This document shows positions 10,157-22,433 of a stretch of 64,000 nt of DNA, in pieces. The notes below the pieces were generated by a model, which did no database searches, was not told where the DNA came from, and saw only the letters and a program-made list of their open reading frames with translations. Source of the stretch: Alligator mississippiensis (lineage: Eukaryota; Chordata; Crocodylia; Alligatoridae); NCBI RefSeq assembly GCF_030867095.1, contig NC_081828.1, positions 213,968,978-214,032,977 on the forward strand, written 5' to 3'. Both the position numbers and the translations under genes were made by a program. Position 1 is the first letter of the stretch. Each line of letters begins with the position of its first letter.

Positions 10157-11883
10157 CTGAGTAAAGAACAAAAAAACCAAAAAATTGAAAATGAAAAAAA
10201 GAAAAGGAAATAAAAAAAGGAAGGGGGAATAGTTTTGCATAAACACCTAACTTTTAAAGCAAGCAATAGAGGCAACTTTCCCAAAGTAAAGCTTTATTTC
10301 TTTTCTGAAAAGTGTTTATACTGTACCAATAAAAACGGATGCTAATTATCTTTAAGGAGACCTCAAACTTGTACCTTTTTTGTCCCCCAAATGCTCCAAA
10401 TCTGATGAATTTACAGGACACATTGCAGAAGGCAGACACATTCATTACTTTATAGGAACTAGAGTTCTTCAACAAACCTTTGTCCACAGGGGTCCCGCTA
10501 TAGGAGCAGGTGCCCCTTGCACACAAGCCTGGAGCCTTTTAGGCAGCGGTGCAAAGGTGATCTCTGTGTGCTCAGGACCACGGGGTATGACGGATGCAGC
10601 AGCCTCGACCATCAGTCAGTTCCTCAACCAAGAGACTCAGTAGAAATGGCTCTTTATCAGTAAGGAAGGACAGCAGGTCGTGGAGTCCATGTGGCCGACA
10701 GCATCTCAAAGAACTCCAATTCCTATACAGCAAGTAAGCTTTCTTCTTCATCAGCACCTACCCCACCGCTGGTGACTAACACTTACCTCTCAAGGAAATG
10801 GGTAATAAGAACAGAATGAAGGACAACTCAACCAAATTCAGGATTTGATCTAGAAGTCATCACAATGCAGTCATCATGGGTAAAGAGATGGATAGAAAAT
10901 CAAGTGCTCCCTTGAAGCAGTTCAAGAACAGAGGATATTAAACGTCACCTGAATCCCCTTTTGAGAGCCCCTGATGGGAAGGACAAACTTTATAAGGATT
11001 TTGGGTACATCCTGAGTAAACTTCTGTCCTCGTGGAAGAGTGGAGCTGCTAATTTCGTTATCAAAGCCTGCATTTACCTGACTTTGAGCCGACCCAAACC
11101 AACAATGCGGTGGTCAATGGAATGATGAAACAGCAAACGCTATGGCGCATTGAATGGGATAGTCCATTAAAACTAGAAATATCACATTCAAATCCTGCAC
11201 AGGATCCTCCTTACCTGATGGGAGCCCAATACTTCAACCAAGGTGAGATTGGGAGGGGGGGAAGAAGTCACCTGCTCCCCAACTTAATGAGGAAATGGGG
11301 AGACAGTGACCAAATACACTCAGGGAACTGGCAGGTAAGTTCCCGTTAAATATAGCCCAAGACAAAAGACAGCAATCTAGGGAAGAGACGCATCTCTCAG
11401 CGACTCGCATGGAAAAACACTCCCATTTAGTTTTATATTAGCTTTGTGCAGGCATTCATTCTCTAAAGGAAAATATCCTTCGCTTTTATTCAAAAAGAAT
11501 TCAACTAGCTAACCTCAAGCTGTCAGCTGTAAAGTTGGTGGGTCCAGAAGCATCATGAGATCAGGGGTTGCATGCTCAAAGCATTCAGGAGCGAGGAGGA
11601 CAGATGTACTGGTAGGTACATTCGATTTGGAAACAATCATGAACATGAGGAGACTGGAGATGCTGTTCCACTAGAACCGGGGTTTTTCATATCTGGATGA
11701 TTCAACACCCTGCTTAATTTGCGGCAAGTCGCCGAATTAAGGATGAGCCATTCACCTGTTTGCTGCAGTTTTTATACCAGAAGGCACCACTCCACTGTCA
11801 ACTGGAGCTCATCAGCAGTCCCACGCAGCTGAAAGGAGAAGCGCTGTCTTATGGAATAAAAAAACTGCAGCGACCAGCTGGAG

Positions 11884-12052
11884 CACGGGTGAGCAAAATG
11901 CGGCCCGCCAGGCTATTCAATCCGGCCCGCGGGGCCCCTAAAAAATTTAGAAAATTAATATTTATCTGTCCCTGGCTGCCTGTCATGTAGCCCTTAATGG
12001 CTTGCCAAAATTCAGTAAGTGGCCCTCTGCCCGAAATAATTGCCCACCCCTA
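11884..12052 (+). mobile_element. Complete hAT-like MITE with perfect 8-bp target duplication
   Basis: The element starts CACGGGTGAGCAAAATGCGG and ends TAATTGCCCACCCCTA, inverted ends of the type CAGGGGTGGGCAAA. It is flanked on both sides by AGCTGGAG (11876-11883 and 12053-12060), an exact 8-bp duplication as made by hAT transposases. The interior has repeated GGCCCGC words and no reading frame. At 169 bp it is fully non-autonomous. A truncated copy in the opposite orientation sits at 8204-8331. Confidence 0.85.
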
Positions 12053-13865
12053 AGCTGGAGCATCTTGGCAGATGCATATACCCCCAACTAGTTCACTATT
12101 CCTTATCACTGCACGGGGTAAGGAACCTAATCCTATGAAGAATCCAGGTTATGTGAGGTTTCACATCTTGTCCTAAAGACTCTGAAAAGTAATAACATTT
12201 GCAAGACTCCCACCAACTCAGTAACACAGCTGCCAATGAACTTGGATTAAGTCCTCCTCAAGACCAAGATATGGGTTCTTGCTTCCATCAGTTTTACTTT
12301 TTCTACATCTGTGTCTACCCATCTACATAAAGCTTATTGCAGGGACTCGTTTCTGGAATAATTAATTCAGAATAATCTTTTCAGAACAGACCTCCCTGTG
12401 CTGTGTGCGTGTCGCCGAAAGGCTCGTCACCCTCCCAGCTGTTTTTTTTAACAATCTGACCCCCTGCTCCAGGTGCAGAGACAGGGACAGAGCCAGCACC
12501 TTCATGCTTCCTTCCTGGACTTGAATACAATGCATTCATTCCCCGGTCCTTGGGATGGAGGACGCTGGTTCTCCCTTCTCCTGTTTTGGGCCCTGAGCAA
12601 TAGCCTAGTGGTAGTGCTCCAATTCAAGACCTCCCTGTGCAGTGTGTGTAATTATAAGTGTTGTCTGTTAGGATATGGATAGGGGTGCATTGAAGTGGGA
12701 AGGAAAGCTTGCACGTTAGATATACAGCTCAGAGCTCCAATCAAATGAAATGGGGCAACTGGGACAGATCTCATCCAAGGCCAAAAGACTTGAATTTTAA
12801 GGCTGTCTAAACAAGTACGTCACAAGAGTCTTCTGAAGGGAGCGGAGGACTTGAAGGGTGTCTGTCTGCTGACGCAGATGTCAGCAGCTTGGAGGAACTT
12901 CTAACAGCAAATTCATGCTGCGTCTGGCTGGATGACAATGCTATTGTCAATCATCCGTGAAAGAGAAGGTGCAGTCTTGCATGGAGAGTTAAAACGAATG
13001 CAAGCTGCCACACAACCCACAAAGCAAGGCAAGGTTTTACTAAGATTCTCGGTTGGAAGAAGTTTGAAATACGATTCATTGCATAAATCATCTCCCGAGG
13101 AAGTCTGCTCTGGCTTGCACCAAATCCAACTTCATGCTGATAAACTCAACTGCAAGAGAGGAGGAGCGAGAGAATTTTGTTCTGATTAAGCTGGAAGCCT
13201 AGTTGGAGAAATGACGTGTGCCCGATGACTTGCTGGGGAGCATCCCCAAATTAACCATCCACCTCAACAGGGGTACGCATAAAAGACCTCGTTTCCTCTG
13301 ATGTGCTAGTCCTGCTGAAAGACACTTGGAAACATGCTTCACACTGGTGAGAAAACAAAAGTTAAAGGTACCTACAGCTTTCCATAGGCAGATTTTTTAG
13401 TTATTTAAATCTAAATTACTAAAAAAGTCAACATGTTTCATCCCACTGTGTGTCAGTTATTTTTGGGACCTGTCCCCTCAAAGCAGAATCTAGGTGCCAA
13501 TGTCTGGCAAGATCTTTTGAATCCTTCTATGTTTAGTCCTCAACTTTAACATAAAGTAGTAAAGCCCTGCTTGCTGGCCAAGTTTAATTTAGGGATGGCT
13601 ATAACAGCGGTTTCTAATCAGACCTCTTTTCCGCGCTCTTCTCTAGGTTGAGAAAAGTCGTTCTGACATTACAGAGGGGGGCTCTGTGATGGTAAGATCC
13701 TCATTTGACATTATAGAGCACTTTAATAGAGAAGCATCCAATTTTACACCTGAAGGACTAAGGATCTCTCAAATTGTCTAAAACAGCCAAACAGATCCCC
13801 ATTAAATAACAGAGCTAAAACTTCCAAAATGTGGTTAGTTTGTAGGCAGCTGTTGATCCTTCTGG

Positions 13866-14175
13866 ATCATGACTTCATAGACAGTAGGGCTGGAAGGGAC
13901 TCTGGAACATCATCAAGTCCAGCCCTGGATGTATGATGATGCATGCATGAGAAGTCACCAGGACCTTCACCACGTACACGCAGGCAGAAATACAAGGGGT
14001 GGAGGCTGCCCAGACCTTCCACCCACCTTGAGACCATCGAGACAGAATCCAAAGGCCAGACCGAGTCTAGATGTCCCATTCCTCAATGGTTGCAGATACA
14101 CGTGCATCCAGGAATTGAACCTGGGTCTCCAGCATCGCAGACAGGGACTCTACCACCACTGACCCACGACTCTGG
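13866..14175 (-). mobile_element. tRNA-derived SINE with CR1-like tail
   Basis: On the minus strand the element begins with a tRNA-like head. Box A lies in TGGGTCAGTGGTGG (14153-14166) and box B is GGTTCAATTCC (14111-14121), the internal promoter of RNA polymerase III. A body of about 170 bp follows, then a tail (13870-13928) matching the CR1 3' end: AGGGCTGGACTTGATGATG, then CCTTCCAGCCCTA. A tRNA head with a LINE-like tail is the classic SINE plan, the tail recruiting CR1 enzymes. Exact ends were not fixed. Confidence 0.7.
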
Positions 14176-14296
14176 GTCCGAAATGTGGCATAGGTGCAGA
14201 AATATGAGCATGTATTTTGTGGCATTTCATAAGGCTATATGGTGCCTTATCTCTCTCCACACAATATACCGACCAATACTATCTTAAAAATAGAAA

Positions 14297-14364
14297 CTAT
14301 ATCCAAGAAAGGATGTAACTATGGCCAAGAAAGGATGAAAGAAAAATTATATCCAAGAAAGGAT
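14297..14364 (+). repeat. Short motif repeated three times
   Basis: CTATATCCAAGAAAGGAT at 14297-14314 recurs as CTATGGCCAAGAAAGGAT (14319-14336) and TTATATCCAAGAAAGGAT (14347-14364). A further exact copy stands alone at 17060-17077. Spacing is 22 and 28 bases. Confidence 0.75.
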
Positions 14365-15879
14365 ATCTTCAGTGCTATTCATCTCTTGGAAGATTTGCAC
14401 AGAAAAATGCGCCTCAAAACTGAGGATTGATTTGGTCACAATATACAGTATTTGCAAAGACCTGGTGCAAACTATTTAAGTTCAGAAACTGTTCTAAAGT
14501 ATACCTTTGGTTGATTGGAAATGATGTGCGTGTAGCACATGGTACAAGCATGCAGTGAAAAAAAAAAAAAAGATTACAGTTCAAGTCTTAACTGCATCCT
14601 GTTTGCTCCGTGCATGTCCTTTCGCAGCTTCTGATGAAATGAGCTTGGGCTTGCAAGAGCTTATGCAGCTCTGATTTAGTTAGTCTACAAGGTGCATCTC
14701 TAACATGCCTTTTTCTGCCTGTTTGAGAGAACTGCAGCTGGTAATGCAGTAAAGACGGCCTCTTGGCCCATGTGAAAGAATTGTGGCTTCTAGTACCAGA
14801 TACTTTGTGCAAGATGGTTAATAGCAAACTATGTGGATTTAGAGGACTAAGAGAAGGGAGACAGGAGAGTAAAGAGGCAAATTAACAACCTTGAGTATCC
14901 TCTCATATAAAACATGGGGAAAAGATGAATTGCCTATTTTAGCAATATACAGCACCAAAATACATCTCCAAAAGAATACATTTTTTAAATTAAAATACAT
15001 ACATTTTCCTCCATCCAAACAATTAGAAAGAATGGCTCCTTTCCCACGTAATACATTTGCCTATCTTGTTACAGCCTGAGTGTTGCCCATAGCAGTTTGT
15101 GGACTAAATTCGGGATTTAAAAAAAAAATAAAAAATACACCTTTCAAGTTACCTACCCTGCGGCACAAATATTCAAACCTACTGGATGATTCCCAGGTAA
15201 CATTTGATGTATTGCTACCATAGGTGAACCCGTGACAATACCTATTAAATTACTTCTCACAGAAGCATGGTATTTAAGTTGACTGTGTTCCTTTCAAATT
15301 TCTAGGCCAAGCAATTAAAATATAAATGTCTATCTTAACCTGGATGTACAACAAGGAGCATTGCCATTTGAAGTCTGCAGAAAATAGTTCAGCACCTCCA
15401 TGGCTGCTTAAGCATTTCCACTCTGCAACAAAGCAAAACACTTAATCTTCCCAGCAGAGAAATCAATAGGAAATCTACCAACTTCATTTTTCTGGGGCTT
15501 GGAAGCAGATCACAAGAGAGGCAAACAATAGAGATCTCTACCAAGGACAAGGACCCCCCCCCAATCAAAAGAGTACAGGCAAGTTGTGCGGATCCTTTCA
15601 ACCCCTGAAACAGCCAGAAGGATGGGAAACTCTCTCCTCAATCTGACTTTGCAGCACCTTGACGTCTCTGAGCAACGGTGAAAAGAGCGTAAAAGATACT
15701 ACTTTTCAGTAGCCAGAGAATTGTCGTTTCAACTTTTTTGTGGGGAAGGGAGGGAGGGCAGGGTGAGCAAGTCTGTCATACACTCACTGCCATGGTAGGG
15801 ACAGAAGTTACACGTAAACCAGCGTAAGTGATTGGAAACAGGTTCCAATCTTTTAACAAAAAACAGGAGTTCAGTGCAC

Positions 15880-16300
15880 ATAGACCACTTTCAAAATGGC
15901 CCAAACTGGTTTAAGATAAGCCTAGATGGACATTAGTAGCAGATTTAACTGATTTAGGTTAAATTGATTTACTGAAATTCTCTCCCAGATCCCCTCCAGA
16001 TTCAAATCAACTCTCAGTCCCCCAGCATCCCAGGATGCTTTGCACCTGCCACACAACACCCCTCCCCCTCACAGGGGGGGTAGGCTATCCTTGACCTAAG
16101 CTGTCTGCTTCAGCTAAGCAGGAAGACATGCTCTAGTGCCCCCTGGCTTCTGGTCTGGGCCACTGCAGGCATGTGGCTTCATTTCCAGACTCAAAAGTGA
16201 ATGTCTGTTCACTTGCTTATTGGTTCAATCTACGCAGCTTAGACTAACCTGCAGAGATTGAATCAATTCAGTCTTGGGCATTTTGACTGTCCCAGAGTAG
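15880..16300. mobile_element. Probable old DNA-transposon remnant
   Basis: The left part has CCCAAACTGGTTTAAGATAA and the right part has TTGAATCAATTCAGTCTTGG, words I associate with an old sauropsid MITE-like repeat. Between them are simple C-rich and T-rich pieces. No clear inverted ends were found; the call rests on impression. Confidence 0.3.
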
Positions 16301-16785
16301 AGTTAAGAAAATGTAAAAAACCTAACCAGACTGAGACCCTTTTGAAGGAATCAACACTTAAGTCCTCAGCCTCTACAGCATTAATGACGTAGAATACTTA
16401 CTGTAGTAGCAAGACTGGCCCTCCCACTCCCAGTGGATGGTCATATGTTCACTGGTAAATGGTCTGAGAATACTTTTCATATTAAATCACTCAGCATTTA
16501 TTGACCACTAACTTTCTAGTGACTGTTTTCAGAAAATCCTGCTAAAGGAGTTCACAGAAACTGATACTACTAACGGCATTCAAGGCTGGGCTAGACTAAA
16601 CAAGTAACTATTGGCTTCTGTGAATCACGGTTATCCTAAGAAACATACCAGAGAAATCTTGTCCATCCCAACAGGTAATTTGTGTTAGGTTTATTATATG
16701 GAGTTAAACATATTACTGTCTGAACAACAGTAAGATAAAACCAATTCTGATCAAATCACCAAACACAGTTGTTTTAGAGACTCAC

Positions 16786-16917
16786 CTGTGGATTGTAATG
16801 ACCAAGGGTGGTACTTTGTTTGACCATGTCCTTGCTGTCAGAATATAAATTCTCTTTTCCCAAGTTTGCATCATTGCCATATAAACAGAAATTCACATTC
16901 TTAAGCATGGGCTTAAC
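16786..16917 (-). CDS. MEIOC-like 5' coding exon
   Basis: An exon with acceptor AAATAG and donor CCACAG then GTGAGT. It reads VKPMLKNVNFCLYGND, ending TLGHYNPQ in phase 0, exactly what the next exon needs. The ATG at 16908-16906 sits where human MEIOC has an internal methionine (GSVMLTGSASFYD), with a loosely similar following block. Translation may start here or in an exon further upstream; the sequence cannot decide. Similarity is weaker than for downstream exons, so the call rests mainly on splice signals and phase. Confidence 0.6.
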
Positions 16918-17152
16918 CTATTTAAACACAGGTAAAACAGGAAAACAATGATTAGAAATGTGTTTAAACGTTTCAAGTCCTTTTTTTAGCTGGAAACATC
17001 AACATCTTAAGAAGGGGAAAAATTGGGGGGTGAATCTATACATTCATTCTAGAATGAAACTATATCCAAGAAAGGATAGAGATATTTAGATGTATAGATC
17101 TATACGTCTCTATATTATCTCTCTGTATATTGATAGCTATCAGTATCTCTAT

Positions 17153-17430
17153 CAATAGATAGATAGATAGATAGATAGATGGGCGACTGGTGGCTCCCGA
17201 GTCTGGGGGGCACCAGATCACCGACAGGGGGGGATCCCCAGTGACCAATTGCTGACTATGGGGGGAGGGGGGGGTGCCCCCAGCAGCCAATCGCTGAGCC
17301 AGCAGGAAAACCAGAAGTGCACTTCTGGTTTTGTGGCTGGCTCTTCCAGGAGGTGCATGGCCAATCTCCAAGGGTGCACATGCACCCGCGTGCACCCACT
17401 ACATGTCGCCAATGGATAGATAGATAGATA
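17153..17430 (+). repeat. (GATA)n microsatellite interrupted by an inserted element
   Basis: GATA repeats at about 17153-17180 continue at about 17413-17430. Between them is a GC-rich block of roughly 230 bp that starts GGGCGACTGGTGG and ends CACTACATGTCGCCAA. The ends are loosely inverted (GGCGAC / GTCGCC). A relative lies at 20385-20590. Two CACTTCTGGTTTTG-type words are inside; there is no reading frame. Confidence 0.6.
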
Positions 17431-17542
17431 GTGTGTGTCTATCTATATCTATCAATGTACATTTATTCAGATGATCAACACCAAAACACTGTTATTTGCT
17501 ACAATAATACGATTCACTCAAAATGTTGGCGCTATTCTGACA

Positions 17543-17868
17543 CAGAGGTGTTTAACCCTTGTTTAACCCTTTAATCCAGCCTGCCGGGGTCCAAAAATGT
17601 GGTGGCGGGGGAGTGGTAGCAGCAACTGCCACTCCCCCTGCCAAGTTTAATGACTGATGGGCAGATGTGGCCCACGGGTCAATCCAGGCGCACAGGGGCT
17701 GGCTAGGGTATTACAGGGCCAATCCTGCAGCACTGGCCCAAGGAGATGGTGAGAGGGCCCAATCTGGCAACATGGGGCTGAGATCAAGCGCTCCGAGCTG
17801 CTTCCTCCACGCTGATACGTGCCGTGCCACTCATCGGACCCACAGCACCAAAAGGTTGGGCGCCAGGT
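17543..17868 (+). mobile_element. hAT-like non-autonomous element
   Basis: Begins CAGAGGTGTTTAACCC and ends AAAAGGTTGGGCGCCAGGTG, the diverged form of the CAGGGGTG..GGGCACCACTG ends. Its interior (GGTGGCGGGGGAGTGG, then ACTGCCACTCCCCCTGCC) parallels the element at 18858-19271, so they belong to one family. Confidence 0.55.
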
Positions 17869-18857
17869 GTCATAACACGTTTGAAGACTTAAAAAAAAGT
17901 CATTACCTAGCACAAATTGGAAAGTACCTCTGATGGATTCAGGGATATCTGAATCACACGCACACAAAGAATTAACATTTCATTTAAAAAAAAAAAAAAA
18001 AGGTCTAACATTTATGGTTAAAATCTTTCCAAATTAAAACTGAAGTTCGTCACACAGCTCTGCATCCAGCCCCAGGGTCCTGGCTGCAGGGTGCAGAATA
18101 GTGAACACCGACTAGGTTTGTCACTTTTCATCTCTACAAGCAGCAGTGCAAACTCTCAAAAATCATCTCAATGATTCTCCCGATGAAACATTTTCAATCT
18201 GCTGCAAAGCAGGAAATCAGCAAATGCTACCAACCCCTGCGGAGGCAGGCATTTCTTCGGCAGAGCTCAAAACTGGAAGGCAGGGAGGAATATATTCGTT
18301 GGGGCAAAGGACTACAATAGCAATTTCATTTGGCTACAAAGACGAGTTTACTAGCCCATTTGCTTTAGACTAAAACATTTAGACTTCTCACGATCCTGTT
18401 GGCTCAACTTTAAATAATTTTTCATCCCTGACCCACATAACCAACATGGTTTCAGAAAATTCAATGTCGATGTCATCAGCAGCAACCAGGAAAAATGAAT
18501 TCTCATGTCAAAGGGATGAACTCAGTAATCTGTGGCCAGCAAGTATTACAACTAAACAGAAACAGAAGTCTGCTGAAGAATAACCTGGACAGTATTGCAA
18601 AACCACCAGCAATCAATAGTTTCTATAAAGTCAGCTATTATAGCACCTAGAGGATCATCATAATTTTTAGGATAAACGACATTAAAAGAAAAAAAAAAAT
18701 GTTAAAACTCGATCATATGCTGGCACCACATGAGCACCCTAGCTTGTCACAGTCAGTTTTGCTTCTCACAAGTATAAATTCACAAATGAACAGGGTTTGC
18801 TAGAGTGTTAATTGACCCCTGGGAAAAAAGAAAAAGGAAAAGAAAATCAGTATAGGT

Positions 18858-19271
18858 CAGGGGTGCTCAAGTCCTGGCCCACGGGGCAGTTCTGAGTTGC
18901 AGGGCCACGTATGGGTGTCTCCATGAGTCTGGAAATTTGGTGGTGGGGGAGTGATGGCAATGAACACTGCCACCATCCCCTTGCCACCACATTTCCAAGC
19001 CCCGCTCAGCTGGATCAGGCCTGGCTGGGCCAGCCCCACATGGAAGGATTGAGACTCGTATCCCCATGGCTGGACTGAGCTAGGGCAGCTACACAAAACC
19101 AGCCTGGCCAGGGCCCAGTGGAGCTCTCTGTCTGCATCAAGCCCCAGCCCCGCATGGGTGCCAACTGGGCCAGTGTTGCACCCTGGATCGGGCTCACAGA
19201 CCTGATTTAGCCCACAGACAGACCTGGCACTGTTCATCTGGCCTGCAGGCCAAAAAGGTTGGGCACCACTG
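18858..19271 (+). mobile_element. hAT-like non-autonomous element with diverged target duplication
   Basis: Starts CAGGGGTGCTCAAGTCCTGG and ends AAAGGTTGGGCACCACTG. The flanks GTATAGGT (18850-18857) and GCATAAGT (19272-19279) agree at 6 of 8 positions, consistent with an old 8-bp duplication. The interior is GC-rich with many CTGGCC-type words; long frames on the minus strand are by-products of that composition. Confidence 0.65.
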
Positions 19272-20384
19272 GCATAAGTCATGCATACATTTATAAAACA
19301 GATCATAAACAATCAGAAAATTCAGTGCAATTCTTAATGGGATTAGTCACGAGAATACTTCAAGGTGTAGCCTTGCATGTGCGGCAGATATTTCTTGGGA
19401 CCCGACTTCACTGAAGTCTTAACTCAAATTCGGCTCAGTTTGCTTTTAAGGCACTCCATACGCACACACGCAATGCCCAAGTAGCCGAGTAACAGGGCAG
19501 ACCCAGATAGCTATTAACAATCATTGCTACTCTTAGCTGTGCTGAAAGACGGGCTGCAGAGGCAAACAACCAAAATGTGCTAGTCCTCCAAACTCTTCCT
19601 ATAAGCTCACCCGTTCCTGGGTACTATTTTACAAATAACCCGTGGTCCGATCTTGGCTGTGGACCCCGTGGACCCGTGGCTGCGGACAACCAGTCTGCCC
19701 CTACCTAGGGTCCGGGGTGCAGGTGCCCCCACATCACTTCTCCAGTGTTTGAAGCAGCACAGCGTTGCCTCCTAAGGACCTGTTGGATGGGTTGTTACTC
19801 TTCGGCATGGTCTTCACTGACACGAAGGCGGTCAGTATTTATATCACTGTACAATCATAAATGAGGTTTTGGTTCTCAGTTCGCTGCACTACACCTTCAC
19901 CCAACAGCGAGGACCTGAGTGAGACTTGCTCAGTGTAACTCATGCTAAAATGATGGGTTTATCTATACTTGACGGTTCATTCAGATGAGGGCCACGTGTG
20001 CAATAGCTATTCTTGAATTATTCCACGTTTGGACAGTCCTTCTGGAATGCAAGCGAGTACCTTGTTCTTGGTGAAATTAATCTGCCTTCAGCTTCCTCAG
20101 GCTGCCCTGCATCTTCTTGTGCTACACTGGGGACGTGTTGGGGGTGCACATGCAGCCCCTGAAATTTGGTGGTGCACGTGCAGACCCCGAGAGAAGCACC
20201 GCCAATGCTGCTGGTGGCACCTGTGGGTGGTCGCTGCTTGCCATCCCCCTCCCCTCGCTGTCGACACCATTGTGGCCACCTGCGGGAGCTCCCCGCTCAC
20301 AGCCACCATGCCCCCACCACCTGTGGGTGGTCGCCATGCCCCACCAGCCTCCATGGGCATGCGTTGTTCATGGTACAGTTACAG

Positions 20385-20590
20385 GTTTAAACTGATCGCC
20401 AATCACTGAGACCACTGGCGACGCGTAGGGGGTGTACGTGCAACCCCGGAGGCGCCAGCTGCAAAATCGGAAGTGCCAGTGGAAGTGCACGTCCCGTTTC
20501 GCTTCTGGCTCGGCGATCGGCCGCGGGGGGACCACCCTCCATCAGCGATCTGGTGCCCCCCCAGCCGCGGCAGGCACCAGCCACCCATGC
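20385..20590. repeat. GC-rich interspersed element
   Basis: Shares GGCGAC, GTGCACGT and TTCTGGCT words and overall plan with the element inserted in the GATA repeat at 17181-17412, in the opposite orientation. The adjacent 20130-20370 is also GC-rich, with repeated CCACCTGTGGGTGGTCG words at 20217-20234 and 20318-20335. Ends not defined. Confidence 0.45.
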
Positions 20591-22327
20591 TGTGCTACCT
20601 AAAGTTCAGTCCACATTAAGGCAGTGTGGGAAAGAGACTGGAAGTCTAGCTGCCTTTCACCCTTCCTCAAACCATCTATTCTGAACCTCTGTCAGTCAAT
20701 CTGGAGGCCTAAGTGCACTCTGGGTTTCCAAGCCAGAGAGCACAGAAACTTTGACCACTTGGGGACAGATCTCCACGCCGCTCCCAGCTAACTTTCTGAA
20801 GGCCTGACATTTGTATAAGCACCAAAATGGTACCACCGCTTTTTTGTTCCTCTTAACAAAGAAAAAAAAAAATACAGAACACTTAAAATTTCAGCTACAA
20901 ATTCAATATTTTGGCAACAAAGATATTAAGACCTTCTAGACAACATTAATATATAAACAATGTGGATTTCTGCAATGAGTGCTTACAATATTAACTTTCC
21001 TATTTCCAGCTGTCAAAATGTAAGTGCAAAACCACCCAAGGAACCTTGTCTGCCTATGTCCTTAGACCAATGCGGCTACAACCTACACCCCTGCAAACCT
21101 TGCCTCTTGCACTTAATTTTATTGTATTTTAGCTAGTTTGAAATATCCAAGTAAGTTACAGAAAAGGGCCCTGTTTCTACACCAGCTGTCACCAAGGCAT
21201 TTAATTTAGGGACAAAAAGTAGATCAAGAAAAACAATATCAAATTATCTGTGGACTACAGTTGTGGCTCAATGTCACAAGGCAGAAGGTACATGGAAGTC
21301 TCACTGACTTCAACAAAAATGCCAAGTCCCAGTGGTTTGCTGGGTCATGCCCCTGCTTTGTAGTTTTGAAGGCTAACTGGTATCATGAATGATAATTTAC
21401 TTTACATCAGCACTGAAGAGTACTAAAAACTGACATAAGCTGTAAAATGCAAAAACAGGCTTATAGAGACTCAGACTAAAACAGACGATTTACATAATAA
21501 CCATTCCTTAATTATAAAAAACCTCTGAGTCAAACACTCACATAAGGTTGCCAAGCATTATTACAGTCTACAAAATTAAGTTTAAGAATGTTTTCTCCAA
21601 AAGTTTGCAACTCAAATTTGGAGTCCTTACACAAATGGTTTTTTGGGAGGAGGGGACAGAGCGAGGACGGTGGCAAGGAGAGCCGTTACACTGTATTTGT
21701 CAATATGTCATCTGTATAATTCAGTGTGACCCCACCATTCTTAAAACATTTTGATAAAAGCAGTCATATTCATCGCAGGCTCCATTAGCATACACTGGAG
21801 CTTGATACCGGCTAACTTCACTGGCCTTTGCTTTGGTATAACTCTTTGACATAGTTTATCATCCATTAGGAGGGAAGGAAAACACAAGGGCCTATTAAAC
21901 AAAAGTCATGAAAGGTGCCAAAAAGTAGTTTAAGTAAATTCAAATATTTTCATGTGCATGTTTAAAATAAAGTTATTTAAAAAAAAATAAACCTCACTAT
22001 TGTGCTAATTAACTTGTAATTTTAAAAATATATGGAATTCCATATGAGTTTCAAAATAGTGTTGCACGCTTTTTTTTGTTTGTTTTAGAGAGCAAACGAT
22101 TTGGGCAGTATCCCTCATACTAAAATCAACTAAATTCATATACATGTCCTTCAGAAATGTAGTCCTCTCCCTAAAAAAATCAAATATTGTTAGAATTCCT
22201 TCCTGCTCCCTTGCAACTTATTGAGAATTAACACCGCATGTTGCAAAAGGAGTTTCAAATGTTGCAAGCTAATGTACCTTACCATCAACTAACTCTAAGA
22301 TTTAGATGTCCTGGGTAGATTATGCAG

Positions 22328-22433
22328 GGATGCATTTGGTAGCCGTGTTGGTCCAAGACAAAAAGAAATGCAAAGATCAAGAGCTCTTGGTTCAGAAATG
22401 ACACCTTGTCTGAACCAAGAGCTCGTAATTTTT
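22328..22433. mobile_element. Foldback transposon piece with TAGCCGTGTTGGTC end
   Basis: Left end GGTAGCCGTGTTGGTCCAAG, then two complementary arms of 30 bases (22358-22387 and 22402-22431) containing GAGCTCTTGGTTCAG and its complement, around a 14-base loop. The same end motif opens the element at 53854-54209. The right terminal repeat is missing. Confidence 0.6.

Larger units (their letters stand above)
10157..16785 (-). other. Large intron of the MEIOC-like gene
   Basis: A 6.6-kb intron between the GHYNPQ exon and the VNGNRQ exon. It contains a complete hAT-like MITE (11884-12052), a tRNA-headed SINE (13866-14175), a short dispersed motif (14297-14364) and a probable old element at 15880-16300. 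Other parts (10157-11883, 12053-13865, 14365-15879) show only short reading frames with no recognisable product. Confidence 0.65.

Noticed and set aside
14104-14172. Functional tRNA gene
   Set aside because: The A and B boxes are present, but the stem pairing is poor and a SINE body with CR1-like tail follows.
20029-20409. Overlapping GC-rich frames of 70-126 codons on both strands
   Set aside because: They fall in a GC-rich interspersed element; the residue content follows composition.
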